In this document: positions 43,501-55,139 of the stretch, piece by piece
Layout: each line of letters begins with the position of its first letter
How positions within the stretch are numbered: position 1 is the first letter of the stretch
Notes under the pieces: generated by a model
Told to the model about the DNA's origin: nothing
The model's database searches: none
The model's input: only the letters and a program-made list of their open reading frames with translations
Translations under genes and position numbers: made by a program
Assembly (NCBI GenBank): GCA_029783825.1
Contig: JAREIK010002964.1
Coordinates: 175,488 to 239,487 of the forward strand
Direction of reading: 5' to 3'
Source: Sapria himalayana
Lineage: Eukaryota; Streptophyta; Magnoliopsida; Malpighiales; Rafflesiaceae
Length of the DNA: 64,000 bases

Positions 43501-44099
43501 AAACCCAAGTTGAGAGTCCTAAAAACCCGAGCTGAATGACAAAATCTCGAATCCCGAGAGAGAGAAGAGCAAGAATTTTGAGAGAGTAAAATTTGAAAAT
43601 AAATATTTATGAAAAATATAATTGTTATAGAGAGGTAAGAAAAATTTTATAGAGTAAAAGAAAAAAAAAATTTAAGTATTTTTTTATGTTTTTTTTAATT
43701 TTTTATTAAATTTTAAGGGGCAGAATCATAAGGGCCGTCGAATTCTGCCCCCTAGCCATTGGAGGCGAAATCCAACGGTTGATATTCAAATTTTTTTAAC
43801 CATTGGGGGGGGAGATTTAGGTCGGGCGGGACCGCGGTTCAAGGCGGATTAGACCCGTGACCACGTGTTTTCCCTATCCGCACCCTGGCGTGGTGTGGCG
43901 AGGGACGTCGGTCGTGGGGTACAGGTCTGCAGGACATGTCCCGTGCAGGCAGGCAGTGCCACCGAACTTTGCCGGGTCAGGCACGGCATGATAGGTGCCA
44001 TGGCCGGGCACGGGCCCAAAAAATTCCCGTGCTGGGCCGGCCCAGGCACGGCTGAATCATGCCGTGCTTCGCACCAGACCAGCTCGGTTGACACATCTA
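40557..44099 (-). mobile_element. hAT element C (minus orientation)
   Basis: Ends TAGAGGTGTCAAACGGGAC (40,557) and CTCGGTTGACACATCTA (44,099) are imperfect inverted repeats with GC-rich arms. The plan is that of element A in reverse: leader with the GTTGGATTTCGCCTCCAATGG motif (minus strand, near 43,775-43,755) and a transposase reading leftward. The flanks GCATGGTC and GTTAGATA do not match, so no target duplication is left. Confidence 0.72.
41300..43249 (-). pseudogene. hAT transposase remnant in element C (best preserved copy)
   Basis: The best copy of the RICESLEEPER-like transposase here. 43,249-42,818 (143 codons) has a damaged BED finger YKYCMRNLTCKSSFGTEHL then KRHVKLC; the first Cys is Tyr. 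It continues with RFLENLRIVCIIQTYFQPAY and FMIYSGVMFATSDI. Further blocks are VRCMCHVINLIVQVDMNM near 42,530, ILESCVGYKHVISDYVNSKS to 42,179, and 42,177-41,809 (122 codons: KTKYLKYWFTVPSLYCLAAC and HEKLTDRFTYYDTRYGG). The hAT C-terminal dimerisation region lies near 41,700-41,560. A few stops separate these pieces. The family moves DNA by cut and paste; this copy is inactive. Confidence 0.85.
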
Positions 44100-45170
44100 G
44101 TTAGATACATTTTTTTGATAAGAATGTAAACACTATCAAAAATCTATACATAATTACAATCTATAGTATATTAAATCCATTTCATTCTATTTTAAATACA
44201 ATAAAAATTTTTATCTTCAGTTTTCTCAAAATGTCTTCTACAATTTTTTCTTTCTTTTCTAATTGTCTTCTATTTCTTTCTGCCCATATATGATAAACTG
44301 CAATTACAAAGAATACTTTTCTGATATTATTCATTGTGCAGTTGGTGGTGTAATCTTTACATATATGTTTAAAAGCGCAGGAGATGGACATTCGTCTAAT
44401 CATTCTTGTCCAGTGCTTTATATCTTCCCAAATTATACTACAAAATTCACATGTAAATAATAAAAGGTTAAAAGCTTCAGGAAGATCACAGAATACACAA
44501 CTTTAATCTTCCAGTTTGGAATATAACTAGTCCATTGTTCTGAGCTTTCCCAATTCAGCCATCCAGAAAAAATTGTATGCTTGGGAATAATTCACCCATT
44601 ATCCCCACCCCCCCCCCCCCCCAACTGATTAAGAAGTTTTTTTGCATTTTGTAGGCCACTAGCTAGATTAATCAGATTGTCCTTGATTTTTATCATGGAT
44701 TTCCAAAATTGAGAATATTCTCTAGTGCTGGAACAATTCCAAGTGTTGTTTGAGATATAGACGTGGTGAATTCATTTTAACCATAACAAATCAGTTTTTT
44801 ATTAATGCACCATAACATTTTAATGAAAAAGGCTTTATTCCATTCCCTATCTAAATAAGTCCCAGCCCTCCATTTATAATAAGGGAGTAGACTATTTCCC
44901 ATGCAACTTTAAGGTGATATTAGCCTCCGAGGGGCATATCCCATAAAAATCTTATGCATAAATTATCTATTGTATTTATGATTGAAGACAATAAAAATAT
45001 CAAGAACTATAATCTTTCTATGCCTTGAATTACAGAACATAATATTTATAGTCTACCAGTAATTAATAATATCTCTCTGGCACAGATATGAATGACAAAA
45101 AAAATTTTTAAAGCAAGTGGGAAAAGTGAGATGATATAAGGCAGCTCGAAGATAATGACACTCCAAGGAA

Positions 45171-46874
45171 GGACGGACACGGCTCCCTACAGCCGTGTCT
45201 ACGTGTCCGACACCTGGACACGGCACGGATACGGCACGGATACGGCACGGATACGGCACGGATACGCTATGTTGCACGGACACGGATACGAACACGGGGA
45301 TACGACACGGCAAGATACGGGGACACGGCAAATTCTAAAAAACTAGGATACGAATACGGCTAGGATACGTCATGATAAAAAAAATAAAATTAAAAAAAAA
45401 ATTATTAATTATAAATATTAGGTATTTTAAAATAATTAAAAATACTGTATTTTAAAATAATTTAAAATTTTGTATTTTAAAATAATGTAAAAAAAATTTA
45501 AACCCTCTAACACCCTCCCCCTCCCGAGCCTTCCCCCCCTCCCGAACCTTTTCCCCCCCTCCCCCCCCCTCCCGAAACCCCCTCCCCCCCCCCCTCCCGA
45601 ACCCAACCCCCCACCCGAATTTCGAATTTGGATTTTCGAATTTCGAATTTCGATTTTCGAACTCTCCCCCTCCCGATGCAGATTCCAAAACCCACCCCTG
45701 GCCTATCGGACACGTGTCCAACGCGTGGCCGACCCGTGTCGCCGTATCCACATGTCGGACACGTGGACACAGGCAGCACTTAGGCGTATCCGTGCAACAC
45801 AGCGGATACGTGTCCGATACGCCACATGGCGTATCATTGCATAATCCGTATCTGATACGCCACGTGGCATATCGAATGGTTGCATCGACAGCCGTATCCA
45901 CGTCTATAGTGTCCCGACGTCCGACGACGTCGGTGGCCAGCATTGGCCACTGGCAGGGGGCGGGCGCGATTTGAGGGAGAGGCAGGAGCGGGCGCGATTT
46001 GAGAGGAGAGGAAGGGGTGGCACGATTTGAGGGGAAAGGAAGGGGCGGCACGATTTGAGGGGAGAGGAAGGGGCGGCACGATTTGAGGGGAGAGGAAGGG
46101 GCGACACGATTTGAGGGGAGAGGAAGGGGCGGCACGATTTGAGGGGAGAGGAAGGGGCGGCACGATTTGAGATGAGAGGAAGGGGCGGCACGATTTGAGG
46201 GGAGAGGAAGGGGCGACGCGATTTGAGGGAAGAGGAAGGGGCGGCGCGATTTGAGGGGAGAGGAAGGGGCGGCGCGATTTGAGGGGAGAAGAAGGGGCGG
46301 CGCGATTTGAGGGAAGAGGCAAGGGCGGGCGTGTTCGAGGGGAGAGGCAGGGGCGGGCGGGTGTGATTGAGGAGAGAAGCTGGGGCAGGCGTGATTGAGG
46401 GGAGAGGCAGGGGCGGGCGTGACTAAGGGGAGGGGCAAGGGCGGGCAGGCGTGCTTGAGGGGAAAGGCAGGGGCATAAAATAATATATTTTTATAAAATA
46501 AAATAAAAAATATATATTTTTATATAATATAATTATAAAATATTAATTTATAAAATAAAATAAATATAAATATTATCTTATAAAATAAAATAAAATAAAA
46601 TAAAATATTTTTATTTTATAAAATAAATAATATATATTTATTATATATAATAAAATATTTTAATTTAATTTAATTTAATAAAATTTATAAAATACCTAAT
46701 ATTTATAATTAATAATTTTTATTTTTATTTTTATTTTTATTTTTATTTTTATTTTTATTTTTTTATTATGTCGTATCCTAGCCATATCCGTATTCTAGTT
46801 TTTTAGAATTTGTCGTGTCCTCGTATCCTGCCGTATCGTATCCTCATGTCCGTATCCGTGTCCGTGCTTTTTAG
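45171..46874 (-). mobile_element. Family X copy 4, inserted in the LINE
   Basis: The longest copy, about 1.7 kb. Flanked by CCAAGGAA at 45163-45170 and 46875-46882, a perfect 8-bp repeat; LINE sequence continues on both sides. In minus-strand order: CTAAAAAGCACGGACACGG head, AT-rich core, 28-bp minisatellite, ACGTCGTCGGACG block, CCACGTGGC palindromes, a C-rich/TTTCGAA tract (45,490-45,680), a second AT tract and a GCACGGATACGGCACGG tail. No recognisable protein. The class is uncertain; an 8-bp duplication would fit a hAT-mobilised element. Confidence 0.75.
45955..46475 (-). repeat. 28-bp minisatellite in family X copy 4
   Basis: About 17 units of GGCGGCACGATTTGAGGGGA + GAGGAAGG (plus strand), highly uniform at 28 bases in the middle and variable at the right. 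Reverse-complement match to the array at 12,755-13,190. The 328-codon minus-strand ORF across it is a repeat translation. Confidence 0.9.
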
Positions 46875-49859
46875 CCAAGGAATATAAATAGCAAGGTCCT
46901 CAGTACAAATCCAGAGTTCATTAATATCAATCTTTTAATATTATTACATATTCATTCAAAGAAAATGTTTGATTTGAAAAAACTAACAAAGAAGCCCGAG
47001 GTTTGCGTGAAATCATGCATTACTTTGAAGATTATGCTTGTTGAGACTAAGTCTCCTATTAAAAATATAACTAAATCATCTATATACATAAGATATAATA
47101 TTTTTAACAATGTACATCCTAGATGAAATAAAAAAATAAGATGATAGAGGGTCCCCTTATCATTATTCTCTCTTTCCTTTAAAAAAACATGCATTTGGCT
47201 ATAAATGAAAATAGAAAAAATGAGTTATTGATATACATTTATAAATGATTTCAAAAAATCTAGATGAAAAGCCTAATGCAATCATTTCCTTTAGAAAGTA
47301 CCAACTAACTACATCAAATACTTTTTGTAAATTTATTTTATCTAAATATCTTGGAGATTCTTTTTCAAGCATATCTTCTAATTAGCATTTAGGCCTATAA
47401 AAAATTATCAGAAATCAATTTTCCTTTAAAATAAACAACTTGAGCAGATTCAATAATTTCGTCTAATACAAATTTTAATCTAAAAGCCGATAGCTTAAAG
47501 ATGAATATATACAAAATATTACAAGAGATTGACCTATAATTTTTCACTGTACGGGCGAAAGAGGATTTGAGGATAAGCACAATACGTGCATAATAAATCT
47601 GCTCATTGATATAAGTATCTAAATTGCCCATAAGCTTTAGAATCTCCAATACTAAATAAAATTACTTTTATTTCTTCTCTAGAGAAGTGGGTACTCTTGG
47701 TATTTCTTAGTTAGAATATTCCTAGAGGTAACTATGTTGATATCAATTGAAATTCAATTAGCAGAGGTGAAAAGAATTCCTCATAGTATATGGGTGGCTT
47801 TAGTCTTATTTATAATATGTGAATATTTCTCCATTTTCTTTAGTGATAGAGACAATTTTTCTTCTTTGTTACTTAAAATTCAATTGAGCACGAAAAAAAT
47901 TGGAACAACTATCACTCCCTTAGATAATTAACTTTTTCCTTCTGCCTTAAAAAGGGCATCTCGACTTTTATAATCTCCTAAGCTTAAGTCTAATTATCAA
48001 TTCCTCGTGCAAAGTGGGATAGTAAAAATATTTTATCATTTTCACTTGTACCAATATAATCTCATCTTTTGCACTCTTTACTCTAACACTGATATGATTG
48101 AATTGTAAAGCATTTAACTTCCCTAGTGAAATTTTAATAATTTCAACTTCCTAAAAAGGCAATAGAAGTTGGCTCCTTCTATCTCTAATTTCCATATGTT
48201 ACGTAATGTCGGGATGAAATCATTATTAGTGAGCCATATATTAATAAATTTATAAGTGCACCTCATATCTCTTTCTCATCAGATGTTGATAATAATGTCA
48301 AGCAACGATCAAAGAAAATTCCCAAGGAGGAAAAAAGTGCATGGTTGTCAAGCTAAAAATTTACTCATTCATAATTCATTAGTACTATGTCCACCTTGAA
48401 ATTTTACCATTAGTTTATGTGTAATGAACCAGAAAAAAATCTTCCGAGCTAAGTTTGGACTCTCACAAAATGAAATCAGAAGCATTCATAATTTGTGAAT
48501 ATACTCCCTCCAAGTTTATCCAACCCTAAGAGAACTAGGTTGAAATCTCCTATTATAATCCAATGAAAGATTTATAGGGATCCTACTAAAATAAGACTAT
48601 CACATAAGGCTCATCTAGAAGTAATAGAGTACAACTCATAAACAAAGGATAGTCTAAAGTTTATTCTTTTAACACTGATCCAAGACTCATAGGTATATGT
48701 GTTGAAAAGTGATATCCAGAATTTTTACATTTCGCATGAATCATAAAATTATCAATAGATTTAAAACATTTAAATTTTGTTTTCATGGATCTGACAACCT
48801 TTGTATCATTGAGTTTTACCTCTAGGATTCCTAGAACATCAATACTGTGAACATGACAAATCCTCAACGTCTCCTTGTATTTTATGGGACAATTAAAATC
48901 CCTTATATTCTAAATGACCAAACACATTTAACCAATCACCCTCAGCCTCCCAACACATTCAAACTAGATAGTATGAGAAAGTAAATGCCAACCAACTTTC
49001 TATAAGAATTTCGTAAGATAATCCTGATAGGATTTTTTTTTCTCTTCCTTTTAGTTATAAATTATAATACACTCATCCATGAGACACTTTAAAATGTCAC
49101 CCTGCTTGATCCCATCTCCCAGCCGAAGAATATGGCCAATTTTACAGCACGCATACCCATACCATCCCTAATACACATATCCAACCCATATCATGTATTG
49201 TCTGCACATTCCAAGTACATACAAGTCATATTATGAGTCATCCATATTGTGGATGTCCATATCGCTCTGCACTCATTATTTACACATCCCATTCATGACA
49301 CACACCACCCATACATCAACACACATTGAAAACATCCACAACATGCATAGCCATGCCATCCACAATCCATCCATGCAAAGTGTTTCATGCACCATCCATA
49401 CACTCACATCCAAAATCTATCAATCCACACACAACCAACCCATGCCATCTACCATCCACGAGATGTGAATACCCCTACCCAATACTCCCTACTAGTAATG
49501 TTTGTGGGATTCCTTTGTTGGCCCTTCCACCTCTAAAACTCCTTATCATGTACCTCATATTGATACTAAGTAATAGAAATCCCCATTCAGATATGGGATA
49601 GTTCTTAACATGCATAAATTTAAATTCATTGAAGGGATAATTGCCTATTTGATTTCTCCTTCATCTTTATCTTTGGTTGTTGGGATCTTAGAGGATAAGC
49701 TTTTTCTCTTTTTTCTTCATTTGCTTTGAAACAACCTTAGTAAAATCATCTGGTTCCTCCACTTGTACTGCTGAATTCTCACTGATTGGGGTATAGGAAT
49801 CTCCTTCCAGAGGCATATCTTATTCCTCTTCATCTTTAAGATTTTATTCAGCTTTAGAT

Positions 49860-51260
49860 TCTGCTTGAATATCCTCTTCATGTATTTTTAACTATGCTGT
49901 GTTCATCACTTTTTTGCATTCATTTTCACAGTGCCCAAAAAGCCCACACTTCTTGCAATACATAGGCAGCTGCTCACATACAATAGGCTGTCCACGTTTA
50001 TTTCCAGCAGGAAAGTTAAGTGCAATCTCATATGGAATGTCTTCATTGAGATCAGCCTCTAATAAGACTCTTGCATTTGAAATTTTTGAGATATTAAAAA
50101 TCAATTTATCAATATTAAAAGGTAAACCAATATAACTTGCTGCTTTCCCAATCCCTATTGGGTTCAATTTGTGAGATATTAAGAAAGTTTTGCATCTTTA
50201 TCCATATAGGAATTTTTGTCATTTCCTGAATTTCATAATGAAATCCAAAGATAATGACTTCACATAGAGAGGTCTCCTGAAGACCAGAAAGGGGCCTGAT
50301 TTTAGAATTAGTTCCTTGTCTTCAGCATTGTGAAACTTGAAAAAAAACCAGCTAATCAATGTGGGGTAGCTTGGATTAAGATTTTCCAATGTTCCTTCAT
50401 ATTTCTTTAGTAAGGCTTGTCTGGGATGTCAAGACACAAAGTAACCAACTAAACTATGCTTTCATTGTTTGATACTTTGTTCCAGGTCTTCATTTTCATA
50501 GAAGGCCTGAAAAGGCATAGCTGAGGGGTAAGATAGTTTAGTAGAGTTTGCAAGGGTTTTATTCCCTACAAACACACTACTCCAGTAAGCATTATTTTTC
50601 CCGAAAGTTTTCTTCATTTTTTTTGTTTGGGCCATCATTTGGATTACTAACCTAATTCATATTCTCAATATTTTTAATTTTTTGAGAATCAAATAATTGT
50701 TGCATTTCTGAAGATTACTATAAATTTGACTCCTCATAGACATCATGTAGTGCATTTGTAGAACTCTGCTTTGATTTGATTTCTTAAAAATTTTCTTAAT
50801 CAACTTCATTAATTGGTTTGGATGTGGCATCAAATATCTGATTATCCTCATCTTTGGACCTATCATCACCGTTTCTGATTTTCCCATTTTGTAACTCAGA
50901 ACAATCAAAATTAAATGAAGTCGAGGGTGTGTTTTTATCATTTGGTATGTTCTACACTAGATCATTATTCACATCACTGTTATATAATAAATCTACATTT
51001 TTGGAGGTTAAAGATAACCTGGAATCCAAGACAATCTTATCAAAAATCATTTTTTGGATACCATCTTCTTCAATGGCGACTTCAGTAACATTTGTTTCAT
51101 TTTCTGAGCAGATGATCAACCTTTGTCTTCTCTTCAGAGGTTAATTCACCCTCCTAGAGCTCTGAAAAGCCACCGGCTGTGCCACAATCTGCACTGCGCT
51201 ATTTAGGTTATTGGGAGCAGTAAACTCCTCGGTCTATTTATTAATATCTGTCATATTCAT
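49860..51260 (-). pseudogene. LINE ORF1 (DUF4283 and CCHC knuckle), broken
   Basis: Begins MNMTDINK at 51,260 with a stop at codon 9. Near 50,630 it reads MMAQTKKMKKTFGKNNAYW; near 50,360-50,280 WFFFKFHNAEDKELILKSGP, the DUF4283 fold. From 50,167 to 49,892 it is open: PFNIDKLIFNISKISNARVL and YCKKCGLFGHCENEC, an intact C-x2-C-x4-H-x4-C zinc knuckle. An acidic tail follows to about 49,700. ORF1 proteins bind element RNA. Between this and ORF2 (49,040-49,620) is a CATCCA/ACACAT-rich stretch of unclear origin. Confidence 0.8.
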
Positions 51261-52087
51261 TTAATGAAAAAAAAAACATATATCAATCAAATCAAGCAGT
51301 CCAGTAATCCAATTATGCTGTATATGTAATTTGTTTTTACTTAATAATCTGTTTTAATATTTTCATGTAAGTGCAGGAAAAGAAATATTAAAAGCTCGTT
51401 CCATGATCCGACCCGCTTCGATTAAATGAACCGGATGTTTATTTTTTGTATAAAATAATTTGTATTTATTTTTCGGGCGGCTGTTTTTTGACCCGGTTGA
51501 ACTGTTCATCATCCTCTCTTCTTCTTTCTGCGCAATTTCGCGACTGCTCCGTGCTGCATACTGTAAGACATTTTGTTCTTGGTTTTAATCTGAAACGCAT
51601 AAGTATTTTCTGGTGGAGGTAGCTAGTCGTACTGAGCGACTAGCGAACCACGTTATTTCTGTGTTGATTTCTCGTTTTGATTCTGTCGTGGATGCTTGTG
51701 GATTTAGATATATATATTGTTTGTTTATGTGTTTTCTGTTGTTTTCTGTTTCTTAATCTCACTACCCGTGGAAGCGCGATTGTCCAACAAATTACATGTT
51801 TCTGCTTGTAAAAGTAACAAACTTCTCGAAATCTCCAAGTATCTAAAAATGGGCAGATTGTTGGAAAGAAGTGGTGCATGCGAGAGAGAGAGAGAGATAT
51901 ATATATATATATATATATATAGATAGATAAAAACATTTCTTGGGTCCCTTTAGTATGAGTTGGGTTATTGGCTTGAATATTTTATTGGCATATAAGTGAT
52001 TTATTTTACAAGAAATATCATCTTGTCACAGATGATATATTACATGATATTCTTGTAAAGATTAATTATTTTAAATTATGTTCCAAC
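51261..52087. other. LINE 5' side and simple repeats
   Basis: 51,480-51,660 has higher GC and CTTCTTCTTTCTGCGC words; it could be the LINE 5' UTR or an old gene leader. Nothing codes for a recognised protein on either strand. A short inverted repeat CTAGTCGTACTGAGCGACTAG lies near 51,625. Confidence 0.45.
51881..51927. repeat. (GA)n-(TA)n-(GATA)n microsatellite
   Basis: GAGAGAGAGAGAGA runs directly into TATATATATATATATATA and AGATAGATA. The IYIYIY and SLSLS runs in overlapping ORFs come from it. Confidence 0.95.
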
Positions 52088-52578
52088 TAGAGGTGTCAAA
52101 CATGTCAGGCTAGGCCAGCCTAGTCCATTTTTTACAGGTCCACCCGGGCTCACATGTTTTGCCAGGCATGGCACGATTATTTGGAGAGCAGACCCAACAT
52201 GGCCCGTGGCCCAAAATCAGGACGGGTTCAAGTTGGGTCGGGTCAGGATAAATTTAGGTTAAGTTAAATTTTAAAAATTAAGATTTGAGACCAGCACCGT
52301 CGTCCTTGTCGGGTTTGCCGAGTCATCACCCATCGAGCGATGCCGCATTATCCCCCGTCGGGCATCATTTCGTCTGCCCTTGGACATCATTTCGTTGGCC
52401 ATCAGACACATCACCCATGTGGTGCCCACGTGTCAAGCACCCAGGTCGTGCCTAGCAAGCCACGCGACCGAAAACCCTCGACTCTGCACGACACGAGCAC
52501 GGGCACGAGTCTACACCATTCCATGGTGGGCTGAGCACAACCGAGTCAGGTCATGCCTTAGGCCATTTGACACATCTA
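52088..52578. mobile_element. hAT non-autonomous element, 491 bp
   Basis: Ends TAGAGGTGTCAAACATG and GCCATTTGACACATCTA form an imperfect inverted repeat. The interior carries CATCACCCATC/GGGCATCATTTCG words also present at 11,760-11,890, so it belongs to the same subfamily as the 10,799-12,230 element. The flanks GTTCCAAC and GTAGCTCC share only about half their bases. Confidence 0.65.
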
Positions 52579-52939
52579 GTAGCTCCAGCAAATATTTATA
52601 TTTATTAATGTACTAAATCTTACTTCTGATTCGACCCTTACAATCAACTCTACTACTTATAGACATATAAAAAAATTAATTATCTAACTTTGATCAGATA
52701 AATATAGTATATGCAGTCTATATAATTAGACATTTCATATAACATCTTCAACAAATTTACTTTGACGTAGCATTTCACAAACTAATGTATATGAAAATAT
52801 TTACATAACTTCGCAAATTATTTTGGGATCATGGATACTTACAATTAGTTGCATATTCAAATTTTAATTACACCAACATACAGCGAGAGAAGATCTACAA
52901 TAAAAATTTATACATTTCAACACTTACATTAATAATCAC

Positions 52940-54100
52940 AAGATCATACACTAGACTTTTTTTGTTAACAATCACATATAATAAAATTATAAAAAAATAA
53001 ACATCTAATTAAAATAACATATACACACTAGAATAGATAAATTTCAGAATATTTATGAGTTATAATACTGACCATAAATTATATCATTAACTATATATTT
53101 TTTTATCATTTCTCATCATGTGTCCATTCTAATTATGTATCTTAAACATATATTATTTAACCTATCTCTCAATATTTTTTAATATTCATTTTTGGTATAG
53201 TTTTTTTTTTATAATTTTGATGAGAGTATCCAACGTATAGACTATTCCAATATATTTTGTCTATTATATAAGAATATTTTATATGTAGATTTATCAAAGT
53301 ATTATTGTATTTATATTTTTTGTATTACATTATTCTAACATAATATCAAAACTAAGTTAGAATGAAAAAAAAAAATTTTTTTTCATTTTAGTAGAGGTGT
53401 GAATGGTAGTGGTAGTAATCAAGATCATACAGTAGATCTTTTGTGTTGACAGACTCTCATAGAATAAAATTTAAAAAAAAATAAACATTTAATTTGAAAT
53501 AATACATATATTCTTTTGATAAATGTGTTTCAAAAATATTTTTAAAAAGTTTTAGTACTAACCATAAATTATATCAACTATATATTGTTTTATCATTTCT
53601 CACCATGTACCCCTATTTTTTCAAATTATGTATCTTAGAACGATATTATCTAGCCTATCTCTCAATATTTTTGAGTATTTATATTTTTTATAGTTATTTG
53701 TTTGTTTTTATAATTTTGATGAGAGCATCCAACTTCTAATATATAGGCTATTCTAATTACTTTTGTCTATTATATAAAAATATTTGATAAGTAGATTTAT
53801 CAAAGCTTTATTATATTAATTTTTTTAGTATTATATCTCCTTACACAACTATAGGCATGTAGTGGTGGCATGTTGCGGCAACAGCACAACACAATGGTAG
53901 CATGTGAGATGTTTTTGAACAACAACCCAAGGTGGAGTACAGTGCCACACAATTGTATTTTTAGGTAAAAACCTTTATTAGAATTTTGACAAATTTGAAA
54001 AAAAAAACTAAAGTAGAGTGTGCGAAGAAAACCCCTAATTAGATGCATTTTTCTTGAAAGAATCAAAATTTTATAACATAGTATGAAAAGAAATAATCAC
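52940..54100 (+). repeat. LTR-like direct repeat pair (about 480-bp spacing)
   Basis: 52,940-53,365 and 53,420-53,845 repeat the same text in the same order: ATCAT-ACAGTAGA, ACCATAAATTATATCA, CATTTCTCA(T/C)CATGT, AATTTTGATGAGAG(T/C)ATCCAAC, GTAGATTTATCAAAG. After the first, TAATATCAAAACTAAGTTAG resembles a copia primer binding site. After the second, GGCATGTAGTGGTGGCATG and TTTTTAGGTAAAAACC match the repeat at 36,290-36,900. Confidence 0.65.
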
Positions 54101-54179
54101 AGTAGAGTTAGGTAAATGAAAACTATAATTCAATATACTCATTATATGATTTTGACAAATTCATCAATATGATTACACA

Positions 54180-54620
54180 ATGTCGATAGACTTTCTAATT
54201 ACCGGAGTCATCCAAGAGTCCTCATATAATTCACCTATTATGACACTTGCATTTACTAGAGAAAATATAAATAACTACTATATAAAGGTAATAGTAAATT
54301 CTCTACTTTTTTTAGTATTACTAATTGTTATTCATACTCACTTCAGAATCTTAAATTATCAACACAAAAATTAATACTCATTATCAATAATTATATTATA
54401 TTCATTACATTTTTTTTCTATTCTAAAAATATTATTATCAAAAATAATAAATATTCAAAAGTTATTTAATATGTTTGTATACAACTTGTGTCTTTCCATG
54501 TGTGATGTGCCTTTTTTCTAATTATTTTGTTAGTTTATTTTTTATAATTTATCTTTTCAAACAATATAATTCTGACTTTCTTTTTATTTTTATTGATATT
54601 TATTTATAGAATTAATGAAT
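54180..54620 (+). repeat. Dispersed repeat, copy 1 of a direct pair
   Basis: GAGTCATCCAAGAGTCCTCA then an AT-rich stretch, ACTAATTGTTATTCATACTCA and CTTTCCATGTGTGATGTGCC. The same order of words recurs at 63,100-63,510. The layout resembles the R/U5 part of an LTR, but no pol sequence ties the pair together. Confidence 0.55.
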
Positions 54621-55139
54621 TATAAAATATTGAATAAAAACCCATGTGCAATTGAGAAAGATGAATTATTTATTCTTTGTTTAGCGATAAGATTTCTTTT
54701 TAAATATTTAAGTATATTAAACTCTTTACTTATACATTATCATCTTTGTCCCTAATTATTGGTCAAGTTGAATATAATTTATTTTATTTTGAAAGAATTT
54801 TAACCCTAAATTATGAGACATATCAATTATAAAATTTTATGATAATTTCATATTTTATATGTCAATCTAGCTTGAATCAAATCCTATTCGATTTGATAAA
54901 CTCAAATGTATATGGACCTGGTAGAAATGCGATTAGATACATTTAAATATCTAATCATTTTTATTAATAACTACTCTTAAGTAAAAGTATTATGTTTGTT
55001 TATCACACATATCCTAGTAGGGAGGCATTATATGATTGAAGAAGGTGAACCACACATACTGCTCTTTAAAAAATTTTAGTAAATTAATTTGAATTTATAT
55101 CAAGTAGATCTATTAAAAAGCTATCTGCTTAGTCAAATA
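54621..55139. other. AT-rich stretch, nothing recognised
   Basis: No ORF, terminal repeat or array seen. Confidence 0.6.

Larger units (their letters stand above)
44180..48930 (-). pseudogene. LINE ORF2 (endonuclease, RT, zf-RVT), broken
   Basis: Start region near 48,930: MCLVI*NIRDFNCPIKYKET, then HVHSIDVLGILEVKLND, the typical opening of plant L1 endonuclease. At 47,649-47,395 the RT fingers appear: ILKSSFARTVKNYRSISCN and FVLDEIIESAQVVYFKGKL. At 47,194-46,952 the palm: YIDDLVIF then FTQTSGFFVSF; the catalytic box is YIDD. At 44,403-44,182 the C-terminal block: HIWAERNRR then LEKKEKIVEDILRKLKIKI. The region 47,650-48,650 is decayed beyond reading. Not functional. Confidence 0.75.
44110..51260 (-). 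mobile_element. CCHC-type L1 LINE, minus strand, split by family X
   Basis: A non-LTR retrotransposon reading leftward: ORF1 with a zinc knuckle (51,260-49,860), ORF2 endonuclease start (48,930), RT (47,650-46,950) and, after the family X insertion (45,171-46,874), the C-terminal zf-RVT region (45,160-44,180). Many stops. The A-rich end ATCAAAAAAATG (minus strand, about 44,115) probably marks the 3' end. The 5' end beyond 51,260 is not defined. Confidence 0.75.

Noticed and set aside
40549..44107. Target duplication of element C
   Set aside because: Compared GCATGGTC with GTTAGATA and with one- to three-base shifts; no acceptable match.
45452..46438. 328-codon minus-strand ORF, rich in Pro, Leu and Ser
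   Set aside because: It is the translation of a 28-bp minisatellite. The unit is not a multiple of 3 and lacks stops, so all frames stay open; other frames there are also long.
51480..51940. Possible 5' end of a gene
   Set aside because: The GC rise and CTTCTT words look leader-like, but neither strand gives a recognisable protein, and the minus strand does not encode the missing SPDS first exon.
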